Source: Camarhynchus parvulus
Taxonomy: Eukaryota; Chordata; Aves; Passeriformes; Thraupidae
DNA length: 64,000 bases
Assembly: GCF_901933205.1 (NCBI RefSeq)
Contig: NC_044590.1
Location: 14,039,501 to 14,103,500 of the forward strand
Reading direction: 5' to 3'
A model generated the notes under the pieces. That model saw only the letters and a list, made by a program, of their open reading frames with translations, was not told the DNA's origin and searched no databases. Below are positions 54,531-64,000 of this stretch, piece after piece. The translations under genes were made by a program, and so were the position numbers. Positions within the stretch are counted from its first letter, which is position 1. Each line of letters starts with the position of its first letter.

Positions 54531-55714
54531 TGCTGTATCCTCCTCCCCACTTCCTTCTCCCTTTCAGATGTGTAGAGGGGAGAAAAAAATGACTGTAAAA
54601 ACCTCCCATCATCTTAGTAATAAAAAGTCCTTAATTTTTTTCTTGAGGTCTGTTTCTGAGGGGCAAAGCTCACATGTTCTACTGTCATGCTACAGTAATT
54701 TCCTTTGTAAACAAGCATCCTGCTTTCTCACTTCTTGGCTTTAGTTAGCAAAGTACATATAATGTTGCCTGTCTGATTTTCATTTGGCTGAGAGTCTTTC
54801 TCCATCCCCTCTGGGTATCTCAGTGCTGATCCATCAGCACTGAAACGAAACTGGCTGGGTCCCACCCTTTTAGAGGAAACTTAATTCTTGGAAGCAACAT
54901 GAGGAGGCAAAACCAGGCCAGATCCATTAGGGAATGCAACCATACAAAATTGTGTCCCACCTTCTCCATTTCCTCTGTCCTACATAAGTGACACATAAAT
55001 GTCACTGGTGCTTGGCTTTTTAAGGAATAATTGATCACCAGTCCATTCTTCACTTCTAAGCAGAGTCAAAAACTGCCCTATATAAAGTTCTACTTAAAGA
55101 AGCTTTTTGGGGAGGGGAAGGACTTGAAGGACATACATCCTATCCACAGGCCCAATACATCTGGAGAGCTTATTAAAAAAAATAAATTAAGAGGTAGGTC
55201 ATTGCATTTGTGGCCTAAAAAACAGCAAGGGAGGATTGTCCTGAAAGAACAGGACATCTGTCTTCGATGCAATCAAAAAACTGCTGACTTTGTAACATGA
55301 GATGAACACATGACAGCAAGAGGACAGGGATTACTAGTTTCACTCCTGGGTAGAAGGAAGAAAAAGAAAAAAAACACTGCACTAGGGTGTTGTTCTGAAT
55401 AGCACAAATTCCTTCATAATGAAACAAAACACATGAAAAAGGGGAAAGGAGGAAAAAGCTATTTTTGGACTTGTTTGTGTGCAGGTGACCTGAGTGCCTC
55501 CCCATGCCCGCCTGCTGCTGCACACACAGGAAACCCAGTCACCTCTGCTCAAGCAACGTGGCACTAAACCCAAAATTATGCCAACTAACCCCTCTGCAAT
55601 GGCAAGCAAAACTCAAAGCACATGGTCAAATTCAGGCTGAAGAGGAATTAGTACTGTGTAAGGGCTTTTTATTTTTTCACTTTATGTGTTTCTTGTAGCA
55701 CTTTCCTGGTGTTC

Positions 55715-55865
55715 ATGGCTGGGATTGGAAGGGACTTAAAACCTTACCTCGTTCCAACTGCCCCTGCCATGGGCAGGAGAGCCTTCCTCTAGACCAGGCT
55801 GCTCAAAGCCCCGTCCAACCTGGTCTTGAACACTTCCAGGGTTGGGGCATCCACCACTGGATTGA
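55715..55865 (-). repeat. CR1 LINE 3' end
   Basis: GGGATTGGAAGGGACTTAAA, CTGCCCCTGCCATGGGCAGG and CTTGAACACTTCCAGGGTTG are the complement of a CR1 3' end. It stops where the LTR at 55880 begins, so the LTR may have cut it. Confidence 0.9.
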
Positions 55866-55879
55866 CTCCTCTTGGTGGA

Positions 55880-56263
55880 TGTAGCCATGATATTTTCTGA
55901 AAAATCCTTTCCTTAGGATTTTTTTCTCCTGAGAAGCTGAGAGGCCTCAGGAACAAAATGTAAACAATGATTATCTGCTGCTGTGGAATGCAACAGGTGC
56001 ATCTGTGATTGGTCTCATGTGGTTGTTTCTAATTAATGGCCAATCACAGTCAGCTGGCTCAGACAGAGTCCGAGCCACAGGCCTTTGTGATGATTCTTTC
56101 TTTTTCTATTCTTAGCTAGCCTTCTGAGGAAATCCTTTCTTCTATTCTTTTAGTATAGTTTTAATATAATATATGTAATAAAATAATAAATCAAGTCTTC
56201 TGGAACATGGAGTCAGATCCTCCTCTCTTCCCTCATCTTTGGACCCCTGTGAACACTGTCACA
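55880..56263 (+). mobile_element. solo ERV LTR (384 bp)
   Basis: The element runs from TGTAGCCATGAT to ...CACTGTCACA. It has a TATA-like AT-rich block near 56155-56180 overlapping AATAAA-type signals (56178-56190) and a pyrimidine-rich ...TCCTCCTCTCTTCCCTCATC segment. I recognise it as a common passerine LTR. Flanks are GTGGA (55875-55879) and GTGGG (56264-56268), a possible 5-bp duplication with one mismatch. It is between SAMHD1 and RBL1. Confidence 0.8.
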
Positions 56264-56890
56264 GTGGGCTCCATGAAGCAGAGCTGCAAACTTGCCACCA
56301 AGGAACTGAAAAGTTCACAGCAAAGCCACCTGTGACTTGGCACCAGTTTGCTCCCCAACCTCAGCTGCTTGAGCCCCATATTTACACATGAACTAGCTGA
56401 AATGTGTGTGACTAAACCCTCGCAGAGCTGTTTTTCTGTGGCTGGGAACCATGAGGCATGACATGTAAGTGAAGACAGAGAAGGTGCTTGCAGTAAAGCT
56501 GCTGCAGCCAAGGTTCCTTGTGTCTCGGCTGAGAGACAGCATTGGATCACAGGAGCACTGCTGGGGAGCACACGTGCAGGGCTCCCTTAAACCAAATGTT
56601 CCCCATTGCTCAGGTGTACAAACTTTCAGGATGAGGCACCACATCAGCCCTGTGCCCCAGCAGCTCTGCCCAGCTTTGTGGCTCACATGGAGCCAGGGCA
56701 GCATGAGCCCAGGCTGCAGGCAGGCTGGGAACCACAAGCATAACCTGCCTCTGATGCACCTTCCTCCAGTGCACTTCTGGTCACTCAAAGAAGTTAAAAA
56801 GTTTTAGGAGTTTGGCATTGTGTTCATCTGACACCAGTTTTTCAAGAACTGCTACTTGGGAGATGAGTTCTGTGCTTATTGCAAACTTTG

Positions 56891-56952
56891 ATTACTGTAA
56901 TCAAAGCAATCAAACTGAGTAATTACTGTAATCAAAGCAATCAAACTGAGTA
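56891..56952. repeat. 31-bp direct tandem duplication
   Basis: Two identical copies of a 31-bp unit (56891-56921 and 56922-56952) beginning ATTACTGTAATCAAAG. Identity suggests a recent duplication. Confidence 0.97.
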
Positions 56953-57689
56953 ATCTCTGTTTACTTGTTGTCTTTTGGCCTTAAGACACATTCAGCTTCT
57001 TTCATCTGTGATCCCAGCACTGCTTACACACTTGCAGTTTCTTCATGGCTTTGTATTGTGTCCCCAGTTTCAATTCTTACCACTCAGACATCAACAAAAA
57101 CCCCTCATGAGTCACAAAACAGCAATACAAGAAGGGTAATTCCTAACGGGAAACTAAAATCAGTTTCGATTCCCAGAGTTGTTTAATTGTAGTCTAACCA
57201 CAAATTTTTCTTGAGGCCACACCTTAGTGCAACACTTGGGATGTCGCAACCTATTATTAACATAGTGCTTATACGCAAAGAGCTAGCAGATTTTTGGTAT
57301 TCTCCGCAGGGGTGTTAACAACCTTTTAACTTTGACTCTAGAAAGCTGAGCTGTAGTAAAGAGGGAAGCTCTGAATCCACTTAAAGGAGCATTAAGGAGG
57401 TGATATTTTCATTTGAAGAACTGGTGAAATCCCTCAACCCCCAGCAGACAGGATGGTTTGCAAGTCTGGAATACAAGAGCCTAATTTCTGAGTTCAGGCT
57501 GCCCACGATGCTGTCCCCTCACTGGTAGGGTTACCTGCAGAAGGAAGTTTACAAAGATAAAAACAAAAACCAGTCAGGTTTTCACAGCTACAACCCTCAT
57601 CATCCCCTTGCCTGGTAACTAATCCTTGGGTAAGATAAAGGGACAAACAAACAAAGCTGGTGACTACAATGGGCCACCCAGCCAGGACC

Positions 57690-58085
57690 ATGACACTAAG
57701 GAACATGTTAATCAATCACCTTTGTCCTTGCATGACTCCAACTTGCCAGATGTTAACAGGGAACACCACACAGCTGGCACAAACTAGTCCAGAAAATTCC
57801 TAAAACACTTGGATAACAACTTCATGGTACAGGTACTAAGGGAGCCGACCAGGAAAGGTGCCCTCCATGATTTGTTGCTACCAGAAAGGGTCTTGTAAGG
57901 GAAGTGGTGATTGGTGGCCATCTTGGCCACAGTGACCACAGAGCAATCGAGTTTAAAATCTCTGATGACAGGAGGAAAAGTGTCAGCAAAACTTCCAGCC
58001 TGGCCATGAGGAGAGCAGAGTTCAGGCCGCTCAGGGAACAAAGTCAGAAAGGTTTCCAGGGGAAATGCTTTTGAAGGTGCTGGGA
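57690..58085 (+). repeat. CR1 LINE ORF2 5' (endonuclease region) fragment
   Basis: Translated pieces such as LREPTRKGALHDLLL and, in another frame, the GHSDH-like motif followed by 'FKISDDRRKS' and 'MRRAEFRPLRE' match the endonuclease-to-RT linker of CR1 ORF2. Frameshifts and stops show it is dead. It may be continuous with the CR1 3' end at 58306-58727, interrupted in between. Confidence 0.8.
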
Positions 58086-58089
58086 TCCC

Positions 58090-58305
58090 TCAGTGCGGTG
58101 TGGAGGATCAGGAATGGGACATCACACCATGATCAGTATGATCAAGTGGAGCTGAGTTTATTATCCCTAAAAGGGCTTTATTTATAACAAGTTTTTACTG
58201 TTCACACATCTCTAGCTAATACATGATTGGTTAATCCCAGCTGTTCACACATCTAAAATAAAATGATGATTGGATCATCTGATTTTCACGTGCCATGTGA
58301 GGTCC
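58090..58305 (-). mobile_element. LTR-like insert between two CR1 pieces
   Basis: On the - strand the sequence has AATAAA signals (complements near 58159 and 58188) and CCAATCAT motifs upstream, an LTR-like arrangement. It is flanked on both sides by same-strand CR1 sequence. Ends and duplication are not resolved. Confidence 0.4.
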
Positions 58306-58727
58306 CTTGGTTTGTTCAGCCAGGAGGAGACTGAGGTCAGCCCTCATCAGGTCTGCAGCTTCCTCCCAAGGGGCAGCTCCCACCTCTGCTCCCTGTGACC
58401 AGGGACAGGACCTGAGGGAACAGAGCTGTGCCAGAGCAGGGCAGGCTGAGTATCAGGGAAAGGTTCTTTCCCTAGAGGGTGGTTGGGCACTGAACAGGCT
58501 CCCCAGCGAATGGGCTCGGCCTCAAGGCTGCCAGAGCTCCCAGAGCACTCGGACAACACTCCCAGGCACAGGGTGAGGAATGAGATGATCTTGAGGGTTC
58601 CTCTCCAAACCAAGCTATTCTATGATGCTGATTTTTGGGGTGTCTTGTGCAGGGCAAGGAGTTGGACTTTGATGATCCTTGTGGGTCCCTTCCAACTTAG
58701 AATATTCCATGATTCTGTGATTCTATG
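58306..58727 (+). repeat. CR1 LINE 3' end, sense
   Basis: GGAGGAGACTGAGGTCAGCC, CTCATCAGGTCTGCAGCTTC, GTGGTTGGGCACTGAACAGG and GTTGGACTTTGATGATCCTT lead to the terminal CCATGATTCTGTGATTCTAT tail. This is a near-complete CR1 3' terminus between SAMHD1 and RBL1. Confidence 0.92.
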
Positions 58728-59357
58728 AACTAGAGATTAGTCTTTTAAAGCAAAAGCTCTGGCAACAAAGAAGTCATTACAGCAGAATCTGCACAAATTG
58801 CCTTTTTATTCCTCGTAGAGCAGGTGAACAAGAGTTATTTGAAAAGCTGAGTTCCTGCCAACTTTATGCTTACCTGGAGCAACAAAACCAGCATGACACC
58901 AGCTGGTACAGATCTAAACCTGTCCAAGGCTGGTTCTTAAACACATCTGGGAGGAAGGCAGCCAGGACCATCACCTGGAGCTCATGCCTGCAATGCTCGG
59001 AGATGAACTAGGAGCCCACAGCTCAGCTCTGCTGGAGTCACACTTGCCTCTGTGGACACATCACCTGTCACTGCAGGGTTCTCTTCCTCCTGGTGCTTTT
59101 TGGTGACTTCATGCAATGTATTACTCACCTTCTCCCAAAATCCACACCTGACTGAAATACAAACAGTAAAGAAACATCTGGAGGAAACTTCAGACAAAAC
59201 ACATGAAATGTCATGAATTCAAACAGAAAAAAAATCCCAAAGAAATCTGAGGAAGCACAAAAATTGATGAAGGTCTTTGATATTACAGAAAATGCAGATA
59301 AGAAGGCATTGTTTAATGAACTGGCACAGCAAAACAACAGGAAATACAGCAACACAG

Positions 59358-61333
59358 GTTAAAATGCTTTTTAGTTGTTTATTATAAAATACAGATTTAC
59401 ATGTGAAGGCACTTTGAAACCGTTACAAAAATTCCATGTAAGCTATTGTTTTAGCTGTTCAACAAGCTCAAAATAGTTTTAGATCACCTAAAAAGGTGAA
59501 GAATTCTGAAATGCCTCCAGCCGTAGTACATCCATTTTCCTAATGAAGAAGCACTATACATAACAGTTATTAAGGATTTTGGCTCCATCAGTTGTCCACT
59601 GTCAGAGAAAGCAGTGACAGTGTGGGGAGCAGAGACACCAGGAGATGTGCACATGATATTGAATTAAAACCATGTCAGCAGTTGTAAACTCTCATCATAC
59701 AATACCATGGAAAGACTGATGCTGTCATGCCTAACCATCAATTTCCTATCCTATTGCAGAAAGGCTGCAATCCTCCACTTTTTATCTCAAAATCTGAAGA
59801 TAAACATTAAAACTTGATTAAAATTAAATACCTGCATGAAACCTATTCCACTGCACAGCCATTTCATCATACTGCAGCTCTCCATGGGCAAGCACCTTTT
59901 TTTGAGAGTAAAAAAGTTTTAAAAAATATCAAATATTCAAGTAGTTAATGACTTAAAACCAAGTTTGTAAACTTTCTACTCCTTGCTGAGTAGTGTCCCT
60001 GCACACCTACACTTAGTAATGAATTTCTCCTTCATCATTGCTGAAGCTGCTCAAAATCATGGCAGTGTTCTCCCCATGACCTGTGGATCTCACATACTTA
60101 CCCACCCAGCCAATGAAGGAAACAGAGCCCCTCAAATAAGTCCTGTGTAGTTGTTCTTTCTTTTTTTCAGTTCAGTTACACAGAAACTGAAAATTACAGT
60201 GCTGAGAAGTTTCTCTATGGCTCTAATATTAAATACAATTATAAAATAAGATTAAACTACTGATTTACAGTAATGAGTAAACCTTGACTTTTCTCTGTTT
60301 TGGTAAAATAGACCCTACCAAATCCTGAGCATTAAAAACTCAGTCACAAGAACTGGATGCTGGAATTTCTACTTTTCCAGTGAACCCAAGCCTTTAACAG
60401 CTATAAAACCTCACACATACACACTTCCTTATGTGATGGGCTTACATTCAGTGTAGATACTACACAAGAGGCTAAAGGTCTTCAGTAAAAAACAAGACAT
60501 TCACTTTGTTAAAAGAATGTGTACATTTGAACAGCTTTAACATGGCCAAACCCCAGCTGTTGATTTCAGCTGTAACTGTATTTTCTCGTGGGTGAGCTGC
60601 CATCTGTATGAACAGCATCTAGGGCAGGCTGCTCTGTAGCTTCCAACGTGGAGCACCACTGGTTCAATAGAAAGGGAATTCAGGCTCACAGAACTATATC
60701 TCAGGGCTTTACCAGAGTCCGACCTAAGTCACCACTATTTGTATTTTTAGATTTTTGCCTTTGTTACTGCAAAAGCTGTCAGATACATGTCACAACCTAC
60801 ACTTTAACATAAGTTCTGACAGTACAAAACTACTCAGCTCTTCCTGAGGCTAAATAATTAATTTCTTTTCCCTCCAGTTACTCCACAGTAAAATAATACA
60901 TAAAATTCTGTATTCTTTTCAAATAAGGCACTTTGTAAGTTTCTTCTCTAAATGCCAAAAGCTTGAGGAAACTTCACTGATTTCACTAATTTCTTTATCA
61001 CGTTTATCCTAATAATAAAACTGGTATTACAAGCTGAGTTACACTCAGAATTCATGATGCTCCAAATGAGGCTTGAGAACATCCAATATGGCTTTCAGAG
61101 AACACTCTTTTGCTAAAACAGCTCAGAGTAAAGTATAGCACAGTGTGGTCTTTGGGCATGAAGATCACTGGCATTTCCTACATAACTCTTACTTTTTGCG
61201 TCCTGTGGAAGTCAGGTGAAAGTTCAGTGTTGAAGGAACTTGACAGTTGTCTATATACAAAACCAAGAAATAAATAGCACAACAGCTGTATCCAGCTCCG
61301 TAACTTAGAGATCCCACAGAAAGCAGAAGTTTT
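59358..61333 (-). other. RBL1 3' UTR (inferred)
   Basis: Nearly 2 kb of AT-rich unique sequence follows the RBL1 stop codon and ends at an AATAAA (complement at 59378-59383). No repeats are recognised within it. The extent is inferred from that signal. Confidence 0.6.
59378..59383 (-). terminator. poly(A) signal, probable RBL1 3' end
   Basis: TTTATT on the + strand is AATAAA on the RBL1 strand, about 1.95 kb after the stop codon. Confidence 0.55.
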
Positions 61334-62481
61334 TTAGTGATTTGCTCTCTCACTGACAACATCCTGCAGACGTTTCAGCAGAACATCATCATTTTCCTGG
61401 CAGAGTCGCTTTGAGGGGGATTCAGTGTCACTGTCAATTGTTATTGCTCGCTTCTTACTCCTATGTTCACCTTGTTTTATCATATTGTTGATGTCCTTCA
61501 AACTCTGCAATCAAGACAAAAATAATGAGTTACTCTGACTCCATTTCAAACTTGCTCTATGTCCGAAATATCAGAGAACAACAGGTTATCCTGCACCTCT
61601 GAGTGGTGGAGTCTACATACAGAACTCTACCTTTCAGTGCAAAGTGAGAGACTATTCATTATAACACATCAGAACTGCACTAGGCCACATCCTAATTAGA
61701 AGACAATTAACTACTTTCAGCTGTGTTTTTGTCTGCACCTTGGAGGGGCTGCCATTGAACTTGTAGAGCAGAGCAGTGCGGGGCGTGAGGCAGGCGCCGT
61801 TCTTGTGCGGGGACACGAACACCGAGTGCTGCTGCGAGATGCGCCGCGGCGACACCGCCTGCGGCCGGATGCTGGGGAACGGCGACAGCGGCGCAGCGCC
61901 TCCACCTGCACGAGAGGACACGGCTGCTCAATCCAAACATCCTGACAGCAGGAACCTCACACAAGAGAACATTCATACACTTCCAGGTCTTTAGAATATT
62001 TTATCTCATGACAGTGAAACAACACATCAAGTAATGACCAAGCAACAGAATTAATCTTCCAGATGCCTTACACAGACAGTCTACAGACATCTGAGCAAGT
62101 AGGTATTGCACTGATGTAAAGAAGTTGGAAATGGGTTTACAAACTGAGCAGCATCTACATTTGTCCTCTGGAAAGGCTGTTAAAACAAGTGCTCATACCA
62201 TTACCTCCAATTATCTGACTGGACCCACATCAGGTGATAAGACAAAGTTACTGACATACATTTAACTCCCAGGAAAAATGACTCTGAGTATTAATTCCAA
62301 AATACTTTACTTACCACATGATCCTGGTTTGTGATATCGTACTTCAGTGCAAATGACTTTACTCTTCCTACGTAGACTGCGTTGTAAAATTTAATAAGAT
62401 CTCCTCTCTCCTCTGTTTCTGACTCACTCAAATTCTCTGCTGTGGACCGTCCCAAGGAGCTGCCAGCTTTCACAGATGAGT
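61334..62481 (-). CDS. RBL1: retinoblastoma-like protein 1 (p107), last three coding exons
   Basis: p107 is a pocket protein that binds E2F4/5 and represses cell-cycle genes in the DREAM complex. Visible exons in gene order: 62315-62481, 61739-61905 and 61334-61504 (stop TAA 61334-61336). The first encodes the end of pocket domain B (DLIKFYNAVYVGRVKSFALK, YDITNQDHV). The second encodes PLSPFPSIRPQAVSPRRISQ and SVFVSPHKNG, with several SP sites. The third encodes SLKDINNMIKQGEHRSKKRA and ends LLKRLQDVVSERANH, as in mammalian p107. Exons 61739-61905 and 61334-61504 join in phase. The join from 62315-62481 (phase 0) into 61739-61905 does not: the true frame starts with two extra bases, implying a 2-bp gain or 1-bp loss near 61890-61905. 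Upstream exons lie beyond 64000. Confidence 0.93.
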
Positions 62482-64000
62482 CTAACAATAAGAGAGCTTC
62501 AGATTTCAAAACTACAGCATTGGCAAACCAGGTACTTCAGAGTTGAACTTACAGTGTCCAGCTGGCAAGAACTTGTCCATAAATTGACCAGTCAATGACA
62601 GGAATTCAAGAAATGTGCTTGAGCCAGGAGCAGGGTGTGCAGCAGGTGGTTATGAACATCAGGAGGAGCTACCATTTGCTGTGAGCAGGCTTGTGGGTTA
62701 TGTCTAAAAAGGCCAGTATCAAACTTTATTCCAAACTTGGAAATAGCTGTAGCAAGAAACTGTAGCACAACTGACCCCTTCTTCCATGTTTATTCTGGGG
62801 AGTGTGGGAAGTGGTACAAAGCCATTACTTGATCTTAAAACTAAGTTTTAAGCAGTCTGACAGCTCCCAGCTTTTGGCTTCTCTGAAAGTCTGTTGTGAT
62901 CAGCTAGCGGAGAAAAACTTGGTGCTCAACTCAGATCTGCACCAAGGAAGTCATGACACCTTTGTTCAGGCATGTTCTGTTAAGTGGGAAAAGCTGTAGC
63001 CACACAGCAAGTGCAGTGCTGTTGATATCTGCGCTCCTGTAATTAAGCTGAAGTGCTACTGAACACAACCTTCTATGGTTCCTGCATTCTGCTGTCTGCC
63101 AAGTAAAATAGAGCAGCACACAAAGTCTCTGGCAATCAGTGCACTGAGACAAACATCCAAAGCTCCAGCTGACACCCATAAGTGATTCCTTTGTCCATAT
63201 GCCTTCCTTCTCTCACAACACAAGCACAGCTCCTGTGAACTGGCATCAAAAGACCTGGAGTTAATACTGTGTAAAGGAGGCATGAGTCCATAAACTGAAG
63301 AAAGTCTGGTAGGAAAACCCATTGAAGAACTTTGTAACCACGTATATTTGTCTGACAAAATACCAGAGCCCAGTGTCACTTCAGATACTCCAAGTCATCC
63401 AGTAACTGTGGAGGTGTCAGACAGGATTTAGAGGAGATCAGTACTTTCCATGACCCTGACAGAATCCTCAACAGGCCTTTAAAAATGGCTCTAACATTCA
63501 TTAAGGCAGATGAATCCCACCCAGAGGGAATTTGCCACAAAGAACAAACTAAATTCTACGTGTGTCCTGGCTACAGATCTGCTCATGGGTTCATACATGG
63601 GCTTGTGATATCTCACTTTCCTGACATGCCACTCAAAACAGGCATGGCACAGTTCCATGCTTTTCTCAAATACTACTCTTATCCCTTTTCTTCTCTAACC
63701 CAGAGCAAAGAAACCATTACTTATTTAAAAGAAACCCGAATATAAGAAAATGACAGTCCTGGAGAGTTAGCATTTTTATTTTCTGAAACAAGTTCTTTCT
63801 ACTTCAGTCTTCAGAATAGATGATATTAAAAAAACCCACCATAATATTCCAGGTACTGTTTATCTTCATTCTTCTTCGTTATCAGTGTTGCCATCCAAGA
63901 ACTACAGTATCATTGACATACTAAGAAAATACTTCCACCCTGAGCAACCAAATTTAGGTAAATGAAATTAAATATTCTTTCCAACTAGGAAGTGTTATTT
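62482..64000 (-). other. RBL1 intron (right edge)
   Basis: No further RBL1 exon was found to the window edge. I searched by eye for the preceding pocket-domain sequence on the - strand and did not see it. No repeat was recognised. Confidence 0.65.

Overview
This is nuclear DNA from a bird, most likely a songbird. The genes are vertebrate and multi-exon with short introns. The interspersed repeats are almost all CR1 LINE fragments plus solo retroviral LTRs of types I associate with passerine genomes. The species call is inference. I found no bacterial genes, CRISPR arrays or operons.

Layout: (1) Positions 237-14839, + strand: the last ten coding exons of PIGU, a GPI-transamidase subunit. Its first ~65 codons lie to the left of the window. 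(2) 17560-18084: a + strand ERV LTR. (3) 18407-21354, + strand: a complete six-exon TLDC2 (TLDc domain, 215 aa). (4) 25001-52705, - strand: a complete, intact 16-exon SAMHD1 (dNTP triphosphohydrolase, 606 aa), convergent with TLDC2. It has a CpG-island promoter with a perfect TGACGTCA box. (5) 53000-59350: a repeat-rich intergenic stretch (two LTRs, several CR1 pieces). (6) 61334-62481, - strand: the last three coding exons of RBL1 (p107), with a ~2 kb 3' UTR. The rest of RBL1 lies to the right.

All exon joins were checked by reading phase. PIGU, TLDC2 and SAMHD1 are fully consistent. In RBL1 the penultimate exon does not join in phase: there is an apparent 2-bp gain (or 1-bp loss) in GC-rich sequence, either a real lesion or a sequence error. 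One SAMHD1 intron needs a GC-AG splice site.

The most striking structure is a cluster of retroviral LTR insertions in SAMHD1. A 675-bp solo LTR sits directly on the 5' splice site of intron 5. Its 5-bp target-site duplication is the donor pentamer itself (GTAAG on the gene strand), so the insertion duplicated the splice site instead of destroying it. A 1254-bp LTR sits about 30 nt upstream of the exon 3 acceptor. A third LTR (438 bp, 6-bp duplication) is nested inside a CR1 in the same intron as the first. A fourth (637 bp) is a relative of the first in opposite orientation.

The genes do not form an operon. SAMHD1 (dNTP control, innate immunity) and RBL1 (cell-cycle repressor) are neighbours in mammals too, as is TLDC2. 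PIGU next to TLDC2 differs from the human order as I recall it.
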